Assembly (NCBI RefSeq): GCF_003332275.1
Contig: NZ_QOVA01000010.1
Coordinates: 89,941 to 153,940, forward strand
DNA from: Edaphovirga cremea
Lineage (GTDB): Bacteria; Pseudomonadota; Gammaproteobacteria; Enterobacterales; Enterobacteriaceae
Length of the DNA stretch: 64,000 bases
Direction of reading: 5' to 3'
Shown here: piece by piece, positions 1 to 9,181 of the stretch
Numbering within the stretch: the stretch's first letter is position 1
How the letters are laid out: the number at the start of each line of letters is the position of its first letter
The notes under the pieces: generated by a model
Told to the model about the DNA's origin: nothing
Databases searched by the model: none
What the model saw: only the letters and a program-made list of their open reading frames with translations
Made by a program: the position numbers and the translations under genes

Positions 1-337
1 CCCAAATCTTTCATTTGCTGATCCTTACTATTTTTATTGCGTCCTCGCAAATCATATATAATATATAATATATGAAATTGCAAAGCAAAATTCTATCCAT
101 AGCAGGAAGAGTTAACAGCGTGAGATTCAGGGCACTGTTGCAGATAGGTTCCAGCACTGAGTTCCCTCTCAGCAGTCATTCACAGACCGAAGACCTTGAT
201 TTGCACCGTTCCCTTTGCACATACTCTGCCTGGAGGCAGGTATTACTTCGTCACGTCAAAGGAAAAGGCGCAAAGGGAAGATGTGCAGGCGTTGAAATGC
301 TGGATTCTGGAGAGCATGGCTCTCCAGTGAATAAGAT
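1..337. other. Gene-free left edge
   Basis: I see no credible gene here. A plus-strand reading frame that begins at 72 runs into the antisense of the racemase gene, has no ribosome binding site and shows no family-like motif. The first 80 bases are very AT-rich. Two 10-base arms, TTCCCTTTGC at 209-218 and GCAAAGGGAA at 270-279, form an inverted repeat with a 51-base spacer. The stretch lies downstream of the minus-strand racemase operon. Confidence 0.6.
307..327 (-). terminator. Hairpin after the racemase gene, possible terminator
   Basis: CTGGAGAGC and GCTCTCCAG form a perfect 9-bp stem with a 3-base loop, 11 bases past the stop of the minus-strand racemase gene. No T-run follows on the minus strand, so it would be a weak intrinsic terminator or an RNA 3'-end stabiliser. 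Confidence 0.45.
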
Positions 338-1063
338 TTATGCAGTATATGAATTGCCGTTGCCCTGCCACAGATCCACACAAGCCTGTGCCAGCGCCTG
401 CGTCGGGTCGATAGCTATCGACAGAAACGGTGAGTTAACGGCGTTGAGCGCTGGCGGTACTTCGGTGCAGGCCAGCACCAATTTCTCCGCACCGCGCTCG
501 ATCAGGGCGGCAGATAACCGCTCTAACAGCGCCCCGCCTTTTTCCAGTTCCCCGCGTTTAACCGCATAGCAGCCCGGCACAAACCAGTCATCCATTTCTG
601 CTTCATTCGGCAACAGCGCGGTAATCCCAAGCGCAGAAAGCCGCTGTTGAAACCAGCCTGCTGCAAGGGTGCCGTGAGTGGCAATCAGACCGATCTTCGC
701 TGGACGGGGTGACGTAGCAACCAGCGGCGCAATTGTGGCATCTGCAATATGCAATAGTCTGGCCTCGCTGGCGGCAGCCAACTGCGGGTACCAGTGATGG
801 GCGGTATTGCAGGGAATGGCAATATGACTGACCGCCAAACAATTCAACTGCGTTATCGCATGCAGGAGCTGTGGCAACGGGGATTCCCCCGTTCCCGCCA
901 GCGCTTTCTGCCGGTCAGGAATCTGCGGCACGTTCCATGTCACGACCGGCAAATGATCCTGATCGCGTGAAGCGGGAGTCAGGCCGATTATTTTTTGCTG
1001 CAAATCGACCGTCGCCAGCGGTCCCATTCCCCCCAAAATACCGAGCAGGAAAGTATTACTCAT
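338..1063 (-). CDS. Aspartate/glutamate-family racemase
   Basis: Cofactor-independent racemase of the Asp/Glu/hydantoin family, 241 residues, cytoplasmic. The N-terminal [11 protein letters not shown] motif (residues 8-18) and the two catalytic cysteines expected for this fold are visible: C85 in IPCNTAHH and C199 in LACTEVPP. The length matches aspartate racemases such as E. coli YgeA. I chose the ATG at 1063 because it puts the glycine motif at the usual distance from the N-terminus; longer in-frame extensions into the upstream gene look unrelated. The start overlaps the stop of the CuyA-like gene by 8 bases, so the two are translationally coupled. Its partner suggests an amino acid or amino-sulfonate such as aspartate, glutamate or cysteate as substrate. 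That is inference. Confidence 0.85.
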   Translation of the reverse strand: MSNTFLLGILGGMGPLATVDLQQKIIGLTPASRDQDHLPVVTWNVPQIPDRQKALAGTGESPLPQLLHAITQLNCLAVSHIAIPCNTAHHWYPQLAAASEARLLHIADATIAPLVATSPRPAKIGLIATHGTLAAGWFQQRLSALGITALLPNEAEMDDWFVPGCYAVKRGELEKGGALLERLSAALIERGAEKLVLACTEVPPALNAVNSPFLSIAIDPTQALAQACVDLWQGNGNSYTA

Positions 1064-2072
1064 GTTTGGCCTGCTGCTGCAAAAGCTCACGATAGCCAAA
1101 TAATCCCGCGGAACCGCCGGTATGGATGAAGACAATATTGTCATCTTTGCGAAAGTGCCCCTGACGGATCAGTCCGATGAGCCCGGCCATGCCTTTGCCG
1201 GTATAAACCGGGTCAAGTAAAATGCCTTCTAACTGAGCCAATAACGTTAACGCCTCAAGGGTACCTTCCGTTGGCAAGCCGTAACCGGCACCGACATAGC
1301 CACTGTTTGCCACCACAGTGGCGCGTGACAACTCCCCATGAATCCCGAGGAGCTCGCGGGTACGCTGGGCCAGCGCATAGACATTTTCTTCCTGCTTTTC
1401 TTTTGCGGCGCGCACGCTAATCCCCAAAACAGGAATACCGCTGTTGCTGGCGGTGAGTCCTGCAACCAGACCCGCCTGGGTGCCGGTACTGCCCGTCGCG
1501 TGCACCACGTGGTCAATGCGCAGTTGCTGCTGGGTGGACTGATAAAGGAGCTCTTCGGCACAGGCCACATATCCCAATGCGCCAATTGCGTTAGATCCGC
1601 CGCCGGGGATCACATAGGGTTTGTGCCCCTTGGCCCGCAATGTCTCGGCCAAATGTTCCATTGCCTGCTGCATATCGGTTCCGGCTGGCAAATGATCGAC
1701 AATTACGCCGCCCAGCAAGTTATCAAGCAGCACATTCCCCGACCGCTGGTAATCGTCACCAAAGTCGCTGACGCGTTTTTCCAGCAGCACCTGCGTTTTC
1801 AGTCCCAATTTGGCCGCACCAGCAATAGTCTGCCGCACATGATTCGACTGGGTCGCACCTTGGGTAATCACGATATCGGCGCCCTGTTGTAGGGCATCAG
1901 CCAATAAAAACTCCAGCTTACGCGTCTTGTTGCCGCCGGTTGCCAGCCCGGTGCAATCGTCACGTTTGATATAGAGATTCGGTCCCCCAAGAAAGCGGGA
2001 AAGGTTTAACAAGGGCTCAAGCGGTGTGGGGAAATGACCAAGGGAAACGCGTGGAAACCGGGCTAAATGCAT
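1056..2072 (-). CDS. PLP-dependent lyase, L-cysteate sulfo-lyase (CuyA) or D-cysteine desulfhydrase type
   Basis: Fold-type II PLP enzyme of 338 residues in the ACC deaminase/DcyD/CuyA family. [19 protein letters not shown] (34-52) contains the PLP lysine K49, QSNHVRQT is the conserved substrate loop, and [14 protein letters not shown] and [14 protein letters not shown] are family motifs. The N-terminus (HLARFPRV, then [14 protein letters not shown]) resembles remembered L-cysteate sulfo-lyases more than E. coli DcyD. CuyA converts L-cysteate to pyruvate, sulfite and ammonium; DcyD converts D-cysteine to pyruvate, sulfide and ammonium. Motifs alone cannot settle which. The ATG at 2072 has AAGGA seven bases upstream. 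It lies 68 bases after the broken dehydrogenase and is coupled to the racemase. Confidence 0.8.
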   Translation of the reverse strand: MHLARFPRVSLGHFPTPLEPLLNLSRFLGGPNLYIKRDDCTGLATGGNKTRKLEFLLADALQQGADIVITQGATQSNHVRQTIAGAAKLGLKTQVLLEKRVSDFGDDYQRSGNVLLDNLLGGVIVDHLPAGTDMQQAMEHLAETLRAKGHKPYVIPGGGSNAIGALGYVACAEELLYQSTQQQLRIDHVVHATGSTGTQAGLVAGLTASNSGIPVLGISVRAAKEKQEENVYALAQRTRELLGIHGELSRATVVANSGYVGAGYGLPTEGTLEALTLLAQLEGILLDPVYTGKGMAGLIGLIRQGHFRKDDNIVFIHTGGSAGLFGYRELLQQQAKHE

Positions 2073-2140
2073 GATGATTCCTTATTTAAAATGAAAGGTT
2101 TGTTTTCTAATAATGCTTATTGGGAAAGTGCCGTTTCCCG

Positions 2141-3166
2141 TTAACTCACCGCTGCCGTTTGCAATTCGGATAATTGCCGCCAACTGACGTTATCAATGAA
2201 AATACCATCAGCCAGTCGCTGGCGATAATTTTTTTGTTCCCATTCTCCGGGGAGCAATAAATTATGTTCAGGATGAGAACTGCGCACCCAGTCGAGCAGT
2301 GCTGGAATTTCCTGCTAATAGTGCTGCGCCCCACCCATTCGTTCAGGATCAATCAATATTGATAACATATTATTGATAATGCGCTGTTTTCCAGGATCAC
2401 CCTTGCGTTCAGTATTGCCGCCGGTTAATGCGGCACCCAACAGGGAACAGATTATCGCCAGTCCTGAGCCTTTGTGTTCGCCAAACGCCCGCAATGCGCC
2501 GAAGGGTTCTTCCATCAGAAAGCGCGGCTCTACCGTGGCATCTCCGCGATCGTCAACCGCACAACCGGGCTCCAGTTGTCGTCCTTCATTCCAGGCGATA
2601 CGCGCTTTGTTCCCTGCGATCACGCTGGTAGCGAAATCAAGGACGATGGGCTCACCGTGCAATTGCGGGATACCGGCACAGAAAGGATTGGTGCCCAGCC
2701 GTGCCGATTGCCCTTGCCAGGGAATGACATTGGCGCGGTTATTCACATTGGCAAAGTGCAGTGAGACCAGCCCTGCCGCCGCGGCCTGCTCTGCCCAGGC
2801 ACCGATGCGGCCAAGATGATGGGCGTTTGCCAGACTCACTACCGCAACGCCGTATTGCTGCGCTCGCTCAATACCCAACGCCATAGCCTGTTGCCCGAGT
2901 ATCTGGCCGAAGCCATGCTGACCATCCAGTGAGATCAGGGCGCCAAAGTCTGCGGTGATTTTCACACCTGCCGCGGGGTCCAATCCCCCCTCGCGAATCG
3001 CTGAAATATAGCGTGGCAACATGCTGACGCCGTGGGAGTCATGCCCTTTGAGGCTGGCTTCCACCAGATTATTGGCTACCTGGGTTGCTGTTACTGAGTC
3101 TACGGATATATCGGCAAGCCGGTCGTGTAAATATTGACGTAGAAACTGATGGCTGAATATAGGCAT
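2141..3166 (-). pseudogene. Malate/L-lactate/sulfolactate-type dehydrogenase (LDH2 family) with internal amber codon
   Basis: NAD(P)H-dependent 2-hydroxyacid or imine dehydrogenase of the Ldh2/MDH2 family, which includes malate dehydrogenase YlbC/AllD, sulfolactate dehydrogenase ComC and DpkA. The GHDSHGVSMLPRY motif, ANAHHLGRIGAWAE, VLDFATSVIAGNKAR and GEHKGSGLAI are all present. A TAG at 2315-2317 stops the frame at codon 284. Reading on in the same frame gives QEIPALLDWVRSSHPE and then LLPGEWEQKNYRQRLADGI, the normal family C-terminus, to TAA at 2141. The full length would be 341 codons, normal for the family. One C-to-T change in a glutamine codon would explain the lesion. I chose the ATG at 3166; a TTG 18 bases upstream is possible. 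The truncated product lacks part of the fold and is probably inactive. Confidence 0.85.
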
Positions 3167-3490
3167 TGTTTGACTCGAAAACAATTATGGAATAAGCAAA
3201 AATATAACGCCAATCGGCTAAATATCTATAGACATAATATTGATAACGATAGAAAGAAAATAGCTATTACATGTTGGTAGTTACGTTAATGTTAATCCAT
3301 TTAAATATTACTTCCTCTCTATAATACCCGTTATAGCTTATTCCAAAAAATGATTTACCAATATTATCGTTATGCACATAGGATGCCCTGACTTGATGTT
3401 TTTTATTTAATTATCCCATCAGAGTAGTGCAATAGAGCAGTACATGATGGGCTTATTCGGTCATGCAAGCATGAGAGAGGCAGAAAAATA
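3167..3490. promoter_or_regulatory. Divergent promoter region between dehydrogenase and importer genes
   Basis: An AT-rich gap of 324 bases between the minus-strand dehydrogenase-lyase-racemase unit and the plus-strand importer genes must hold promoters for both. I can see no clear operator or regulator site, and no regulator gene lies beside the cluster. A purine-rich Shine-Dalgarno (GAGAGAGG) sits just before the importer start. Confidence 0.5.
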
Positions 3491-4531
3491 ATGGATAATT
3501 CACTGGGAAATAAGCGTTTAAAAAAATTCGCCACGCTATTTACTGCATTTGCTACAACGACCACAGCTTGCCTTGCCCTGGGTACCGTTAGCGCTCATGC
3601 GGAAGGATCTATCAGCATTGCGCAGCAATTTGGCATTGGTTATCTGATCCTCGATGTCGTGCGCGATCAGCATCTGATAGAGAAGCATGGCAAAGAGCAA
3701 GGGCTGGATATCAACGTCGAGTGGCGCACAATTTCCGGGGCGACGGCAATGAATGAAGCGCTGCTTTCTGGTGCGCTTGATGTCGCGTCGGCGGGCGTTC
3801 CGCCAATGCTTACCGTCTGGGATCGCACCCGTGGACGTCAGAATGTGAAGGCGATTGCCTCACTGGGCTCGATGCCAAATTATCTGCTCAGCAACAATCC
3901 TGCGGTAAAAACCGTCAGCGACCTGAGTGAAAAAGATCGTATTGCCGTGCCTGCGGCAGGCGTTGGTTTTCAGTCCCGCACGCTGCAAATTGAAACTGCC
4001 AGGCTTTACGGCAACGCCGATTACAAACGCTTCGACACTATTTCTGTCAGTTTGCCCCATCCCGATGCCAGTACCGCCTTAATTGCCGGTGGCTCTGAAA
4101 TCTCCGCCCATTTCTCCAGCCCACCTTTCCAATATCAGGCACTGGAGCATGCCAATGTGCATAAGATTCTCAGTTCGTATGACGTGCTGGGCGGGCCTGC
4201 AACATTCAATGTGCTCTACGCCACGCAAAAATTTCATGACGATAACCCTAAAACCTATCGCGCTTTCTATGATGCGCTGGCCGAAGCCTCGCAAATAGTT
4301 AAAGCCAATAAAGCCGCGGCGGCTGAAACCTATATTCGGGTTGAAAAATCCCGCCTGTCGCCCGAGTTGGTGAAGAAAATCGTCGAAGATCCGGAAATCG
4401 ACTTCACCATCATTCCGCAGCGAACCTTCGTGTACGCCGAAAAATTACAGCAGTTAGGCGTTTTAAAAAACAAAGCAGACTCGTGGCAGGACTATTTCTT
4501 CGCTGAAGCCCATACGGATTCCGGTAGCTGA
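3491..4531 (+). CDS. Periplasmic substrate-binding protein, TauA/SsuA/NrtA-like
   Basis: Binding protein of 346 residues for an ABC importer. A long Sec signal peptide ends near AHAEGS (cleavage around residue 37), with a positively charged NKRLKK stretch and a hydrophobic Thr/Ala-rich core. ISIAQQFGIGYLILDVVRDQHLIEKHG, a DVASAGVPPML pocket loop and a VKTVSDLSEKDRIAVPAAG segment are typical of the sulfonate/nitrate/taurine group (NMT1/THI5-like fold). The start is supported by AGAGAGG about ten bases upstream. An ATPase and a permease follow in the same direction. Substrate is unknown; the lyase next door makes an organosulfonate or amino acid derivative a fair guess. Confidence 0.85.
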   Translation: MDNSLGNKRLKKFATLFTAFATTTTACLALGTVSAHAEGSISIAQQFGIGYLILDVVRDQHLIEKHGKEQGLDINVEWRTISGATAMNEALLSGALDVASAGVPPMLTVWDRTRGRQNVKAIASLGSMPNYLLSNNPAVKTVSDLSEKDRIAVPAAGVGFQSRTLQIETARLYGNADYKRFDTISVSLPHPDASTALIAGGSEISAHFSSPPFQYQALEHANVHKILSSYDVLGGPATFNVLYATQKFHDDNPKTYRAFYDALAEASQIVKANKAAAAETYIRVEKSRLSPELVKKIVEDPEIDFTIIPQRTFVYAEKLQQLGVLKNKADSWQDYFFAEAHTDSGS

Positions 4532-4591
4532 TCGACCGTTATCCGATTTTGGCCTGAACCGCGATATTTTCCCCGCTATGCAGGAGAGAGC

Positions 4592-5458
4592 ATGAACCGC
4601 ATCGTTAATGAAATCTCACCACAACCGCTGTTGCAGGTTGATGGGGTGGGACTGGAGTATCGTACCCGGCAAAAACGGGTACGCGCCACGCATGATGTCA
4701 GTTTTGACGTCTATCCTGCCGATCGCTTTGTTCTGCTGGGGCCGTCTGGCTGTGGCAAGTCCAGCCTGCTTAAATCGATTGGCGGTTTTTTGTCGCCGGT
4801 TGACGGAGAAATTCGCCTTGAGGGTCAAGCTGTCGTAGAGCCGGGACCGGATCGCATGATGGTGTTTCAGGAATTTGATCAACTGCCGCCGTGGAAAACC
4901 GTCTTGGAAAATACGTTATTCCCGCTGGTGGCAAGTCGTCAGGCCACCCGCAAACAAGCGCGCGAACGGGCGCTGCACTATCTCGATAAAGTCGGGCTTG
5001 CAGGATTTGCCGATGCCTACCCGCATATGCTGTCCGGCGGAATGAAGCAGCGGGTCGCGATTGCCCGTGCGCTGGCGATGCAGCCCAAAGTGCTGCTGAT
5101 GGATGAGCCCTTTGCCGCACTCGATGCGCTGACGCGCCGCAAAATGCAAGAGGAACTGCTGGAACTGTGGGAGGAGATCCGTTTTACGTTGCTGTTTGTC
5201 ACCCATTCCATTGAGGAAGCGCTGGTGGTGGGCAGCCGGATATTGCTGCTGTCGCCCCATCCCGGACGGGTTTGCGCTGAAATGAACAGCCACCAGTTTT
5301 CTCTGGCCGACTATGGCAGCGAGGAGTTCCAGATTGCGGCGCAGCGTATCCATCACCAACTGTTCCCCACTGAGCAACCGCAAGCCCCTTTTTCGATTTC
5401 GTCTCAAGGTAAACAAAATGAGCATACAGCCCCCCATCCGCTGCGAATATCAGCGTGA
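4592..5458 (+). CDS. ABC transporter ATPase, TauB/SsuB-like
   Basis: Nucleotide-binding subunit of 288 residues. Walker A GPSGCGKSS (50-58), Q-loop FQEFDQLPPW, signature LSGGMKQRVAIARAL, Walker B VLLMDEPFAALD and the switch histidine in LFVTHSIEEAL are all intact. The Q-loop FDQL/LPPWKTV pattern is usual in nitrate/sulfonate/taurine ATPases. AGGAGAG precedes the ATG. The gene follows the binding protein by about 60 bases and overlaps the permease gene by 41 bases, so the three are co-translated. The C-terminal ~40 residues, past ADYGSEEFQIAAQRI, are variable. Confidence 0.9.
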   Translation: MNRIVNEISPQPLLQVDGVGLEYRTRQKRVRATHDVSFDVYPADRFVLLGPSGCGKSSLLKSIGGFLSPVDGEIRLEGQAVVEPGPDRMMVFQEFDQLPPWKTVLENTLFPLVASRQATRKQARERALHYLDKVGLAGFADAYPHMLSGGMKQRVAIARALAMQPKVLLMDEPFAALDALTRRKMQEELLELWEEIRFTLLFVTHSIEEALVVGSRILLLSPHPGRVCAEMNSHQFSLADYGSEEFQIAAQRIHHQLFPTEQPQAPFSISSQGKQNEHTAPHPLRISA

Positions 5459-6284
5459 ATTGACCCCGCTGCAGGACGTGACGCTGACACAACCGCTACC
5501 AATAATGACCCGTATGTGGAATCAACAGTGGCTGCGCAAATTGACGATATTGCTGGTGTTACTGATTTTGTGGGAGTTGGCGGCACGCTGGCAAGACAAT
5601 GATCTGATGCTGCCTGGGTTTTTGCAGACGCTACGGGCGTTTTGCCAGGATATGGCCAGCGGTGAACTACCCGCCAAGGTGGTCATTTCACTCGGCACGC
5701 TCCTCAAGGGTTATGCCATTGGCAGTGTGTTGGCGCTTGGGCTGAGTGCCCTGGCGGTTTCGACCCGTTTCGGGCGCGACCTGCTCAACATTCTGACCTC
5801 GATGTTTAATCCACTGCCTGCGATCGCCCTGCTGCCTCTGGCGCTGTTGTGGTTCGGGCTGGGGGAAAAGAGTCTGGTTTTCGTGCTGATCCATTCCGTG
5901 ATGTGGCCGATGGCGCTGAATACCTATGCCGGGTTTTTAGGCGTCTCTGACACATTGCGCATGGCTGGCCGTAACTACGGACTGCGCGGTGGGCGCTATG
6001 TGGCCCACATTCTTATCCCGGCGGCGCTGCCGTCGATTCTCTCCGGCCTGAAAATAGGCTGGGCCTTTGCCTGGCGCACCCTGATTGCAGCAGAACTGGT
6101 GTTTGGCGCGTCCAGCGGTCAGGGCGGGCTTGGCTGGTATATCTTCCAAAACCGTAACGAGCTGTATACCGATCGGGTATTTGCAGGTCTGGCGACGGTG
6201 ATCGTTATCGGTTTACTGGTCGAGGGTCTCATTTTCGCCAGTATCGAGAAATTGACCGTCAAACGCTGGGGTATGCAGCGTTGA
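5418..6284 (+). CDS. ABC transporter permease, TauC/SsuC-like
   Basis: Inner-membrane permease of 288 residues with about six hydrophobic segments. The EAA-type loop (GVSDTLRMAGRNYGLRGG, followed by LIPAALPSILSGLKIGWAFAW) contacts the ATPase. I placed the start at the ATG at 5418, which has AAGGT upstream and lies inside the 3' end of the ATPase gene; longer versions lack homology. The N-terminus is cytoplasmic and about 45 residues long before the first membrane span. It completes the importer and is followed 71 bases later by the broken HcxA-like gene. Confidence 0.88.
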   Translation: MSIQPPIRCEYQRELTPLQDVTLTQPLPIMTRMWNQQWLRKLTILLVLLILWELAARWQDNDLMLPGFLQTLRAFCQDMASGELPAKVVISLGTLLKGYAIGSVLALGLSALAVSTRFGRDLLNILTSMFNPLPAIALLPLALLWFGLGEKSLVFVLIHSVMWPMALNTYAGFLGVSDTLRMAGRNYGLRGGRYVAHILIPAALPSILSGLKIGWAFAWRTLIAAELVFGASSGQGGLGWYIFQNRNELYTDRVFAGLATVIVIGLLVEGLIFASIEKLTVKRWGMQR

Positions 6285-6355
6285 TCGGACAGGCACGTTG
6301 ATTGAACTTGCACGTTGATCGCAATGGTGCGGATACTCAATAAGAGGAGTTGGTT

Positions 6356-7443
6356 ATGCTGGCGATTAAAACCCCACAAAATTACCTGAATCAGGACGGT
6401 GTTATTGAAAAAGTCGGGGAGTTTATTGCCCCACTGGCGCAGAAGGTACTGATTGTCACCAGCCCACGCGCCTGGCAGGCAGTGGGTGAATCTGTGACCA
6501 CCAGCCTGCAACAACACTCCATCGCGTTTCGCCTGAGCTTTTTACCGGGAGAATGCAGCCGCGATGCGGTCGATACACTTGCGGCACAGGCGCTGCAACA
6601 GGAGGCCGAGCTTATTCTCGGGATCGGCGGTGGCCGGGTGTTGGACAGCGCCAAAGCCGTTGGAGAAACACTCGGGCAGTTGCCGGTAATTACTGTCCCG
6701 ACGATTGCCGCGACCTGTGCCGCCTGGTCACCCATCAGCGTTCTCTACGATGACACCGGAACGCACCTCGGCCCGCTACCCTTGGCTCGCCTGCCGGTCT
6801 GGGTGCTGGTCGATAGTGCAGCGATCGCCAAACGCCGTCGCGCTATCTCAATGCAGGTATCGTTGATGCGTTGGCTAAATGGTATGAATTCCTGCCCTAC
6901 TTGCGTAATGGCGATGATGGATTGGCGCTGCTGTTAAAATCACAAGCTGCAAAGCTGGCACTGGATACTTTTAAGACCTATGGACAACAGGCAATCGCTG
7001 ACAATCAACGTCAGCAGGTCAGCGTGGCACTGCGCAAGGTGATCGATGCCGTTATTGCTCTGGCCGGGTTGGCGAATAGCATGGCTGACGAGGTACCGCG
7101 CATCGGCATCGCCCACGCGATTCATAACAGCATGACCCGTTTGCCGGAACTTCATGACTGGTTGCACGGTGAGAAAGTCGGTTTCGGGCTGGCGGCGCAA
7201 ACATTTATCGAGCATGAGCGGGCAGCCGATCGCGATGAATTGCTGTCGCTGCTGCGACAATTTAACAGCCCGCTAACGCTGCACGCTCTCGGGATCGCAG
7301 ATCAACATGAACAGGTGAAAAAGATTGCAGAAGGCGTAAACATTGCGCCGCATATTGCCGCACGGCTTCCGTTTTCGCTCTCTGTGCAACGGATAGAACA
7401 GGCGTTGCGGGCTACACAGGGCTTACAGGCAGCCAATGCATAA
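6356..7443 (+). pseudogene. HcxA/YbdH-like iron-containing hydroxycarboxylate dehydrogenase, frameshifted
   Basis: Member of the glycerol-dehydrogenase-like group, closest by motif to E. coli HcxA (YbdH), which reduces 2-oxo acids. The first part reads GIGGGRVLDSAKA and PTIAATCAAWSP; the second part reads RYLNAGIVDALAKWYEF, VPRIGIAHAIHNSMT and LHGEKVGFG. These lie in different frames. The shift falls near 6831-6845 (about codon 160), where one lost base moves reading from frame 2 to frame 1. With one base restored the protein is about 363 residues, the family length. The start ATG at 6356 follows AAGAGGAG. As written, neither half is likely to be active. It is probably the last gene of the importer operon. 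Confidence 0.85.
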
Positions 7444-7539
7444 TGGTTTAATGTAAAACGGTTTAATACAAAATAAGGGGATGTTTGAGAAATGAATAAC
7501 ATCGTCACACAGCGATAAATATCTCAATATCAATTCTGA

Positions 7540-7567
7540 CAACTACCCGCCCAAGCACGGGTAGTTG
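7540..7567. terminator. Hairpin between convergent genes
   Basis: CAACTACCCG and CGGGTAGTTG form a perfect 10-bp stem with an 8-base loop, midway between the convergent HcxA-like and FAD-reductase genes. No strong T-run is present on either side, so it may work as a bidirectional but weak terminator. Confidence 0.55.
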
Positions 7568-7610
7568 CCAGTTCAGAACGACTAATCAGCAGGTCTATTT
7601 GTTCGCACTA

Positions 7611-9137
7611 CTATTTGTTGGCACTAATATATTGCAATGCATTTTCACCCGCGATACGACCTGAGTTCAGCGCAAAACCAAAAGTTCCGCCGCCCAACAG
7701 CAAATCATAGGTATCGCCATACATGCCACCGGCGTCATTACCTACAACATATAATCCGGGAACCGGATCGCCAGACTTGTTGATTGCCTGCATTTTCTCA
7801 TCGATTTTCACTCCGCCGAGCGTACCCAATGCCGCAGGACGCATGCTGACCGCATAGAAAGGCCCCGTTTTCACTGCACGGATGTATTCCATGTTTTTAT
7901 TGAAAACGTCATCCCGCTTCTGCGTTGCAAAATGATTGTTCTGCTCAATGGTCGCTTTGAGCGTAGCCGGATCCATGCCCATCTCTTTTGCCAATCCATC
8001 GATGGTGTCAGATTTAAAGACGAATCCACGATTCTTGGCCTGCTCTTTTTCAAACTCACCGTCGAATTTAGTCAATTTGGTTTGAGCCAGCACCCACTCG
8101 CCAATCGGCACATCAATACCCGCATTGATATAATGCTTTTTAGTGTCTTCATCAAAAATGGAGTACATCACTCCCCCTATTTTTGATAAGGCATTACCAG
8201 AGTGAGGCCAGATAATAACGTTGGATTCATCAGTAAACCGATGACCCTTATTATCCACCCACAAGTAAGGTTGACGGGCCGCGGCCAGCAGATGAGAGTT
8301 GGTGGCATAACCAGGAAGTCCCGGACGGTAAGCCTGCAATACGCCCATGCCGTCTTCACTTGCACCGGCTTTCCAGGCCATTTTTATCCCATCGCCATCT
8401 TTACCGACGTTGCCCACCATGATCGTATCCGGGAAAGAGACGTATTTTTCCAACATCTCTTTATTATTCGCATAGCCACCGGTAGCGACAATAACCGCTT
8501 TACTTTCATAGGTGATTTCTTTGCCGTCGCTGTCGATAGCCTTAACGCCAACGACCTTGCCGTCTTTCATGACCAGATCTTTACCGGCAACTTTGACATA
8601 GGTAGTCACACCCATCGTTTTAAAGTGCTCATGGAACGTTTTGATTAAATGGCGGCCATGCCCAGGTCCATCAATGACGTGCCACGTCAGCATGCCACCC
8701 GGTCCACCTGGGCCGATATATTCGAACGCGATCCCTTTTGATTTAACCCACTCAATGGTATCGGCAGACTTATCAACGAATGCGCGAACAACGAAAGGAT
8801 TCGCCAACCAATGGCTGTAATCCATAATGGTTTTGAATGCCATATCAGGTGTGACAATAATTCCCTGACGTTTTTGCATGGAGCTATTGGCGGCGAAAAT
8901 GCCCTCGGCAAAATTGCCCGTACCACCAACGATCGGTTGTTTCTCGAGTAAGATAACTTTTGCCCCTTTCTCGGCGGCAGCCATGGTTGCCGCTGTACCT
9001 GACGCCCCGGCACCAATAACAATGATGTCAGCGCTGGTGACTTTTTCTTCCGCGGGTGCCGTTGCCGCATGGGACAGAGGTAAATTAATGCATGTCAGAC
9101 AGGCTATCGTCAGAAGACTGCTTTTAAATTTTTTCAC
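7611..9137 (-). CDS. Periplasmic FAD-dependent reductase, flavocytochrome c/UrdA-like
   Basis: Secreted flavoprotein of 508 residues: a Sec signal peptide (1-25), then a Rossmann FAD motif IIVIGAGASGTAA (38-50), GGTGNFAEGIF, VIVATGGYANN and a C-terminal FAD contact GGGTFGFALNSGRIAG. It belongs to the fumarate reductase/succinate dehydrogenase flavoprotein superfamily, soluble periplasmic branch. Compared with my memory of Shewanella fumarate reductase, the substrate histidine and arginines are absent: PAALGTLGG replaces PAVHHTMGG, GDTYDLLLGGG replaces GANRLGGN, and the ITTRD loop is missing. It is therefore unlikely to reduce fumarate. The GTG start at 9137 has AAGGAG seven bases upstream. 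It is last in an operon with NrfCD-like and FMN-binding genes that would supply electrons. Confidence 0.85.
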   Translation of the reverse strand: MKKFKSSLLTIACLTCINLPLSHAATAPAEEKVTSADIIVIGAGASGTAATMAAAEKGAKVILLEKQPIVGGTGNFAEGIFAANSSMQKRQGIIVTPDMAFKTIMDYSHWLANPFVVRAFVDKSADTIEWVKSKGIAFEYIGPGGPGGMLTWHVIDGPGHGRHLIKTFHEHFKTMGVTTYVKVAGKDLVMKDGKVVGVKAIDSDGKEITYESKAVIVATGGYANNKEMLEKYVSFPDTIMVGNVGKDGDGIKMAWKAGASEDGMGVLQAYRPGLPGYATNSHLLAAARQPYLWVDNKGHRFTDESNVIIWPHSGNALSKIGGVMYSIFDEDTKKHYINAGIDVPIGEWVLAQTKLTKFDGEFEKEQAKNRGFVFKSDTIDGLAKEMGMDPATLKATIEQNNHFATQKRDDVFNKNMEYIRAVKTGPFYAVSMRPAALGTLGGVKIDEKMQAINKSGDPVPGLYVVGNDAGGMYGDTYDLLLGGGTFGFALNSGRIAGENALQYISANK

Positions 9138-9181
9138 GTATAACTCCTTGTAGTGAATATATTTTCTAAGATGATTATTAT

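Noticed and set aside
72..569. Plus-strand frame of 165 codons at the left edge
   Set aside because: More than a third of it is antisense to the racemase gene, it has no ribosome binding site and the product shows no family-like pattern.
2315..2317. Possible pyrrolysine or programmed readthrough at the amber codon
   Set aside because: Pyrrolysine machinery is not known in Enterobacterales, the family has no conserved special residue here, and I see no readthrough context. A plain nonsense mutation is simpler.
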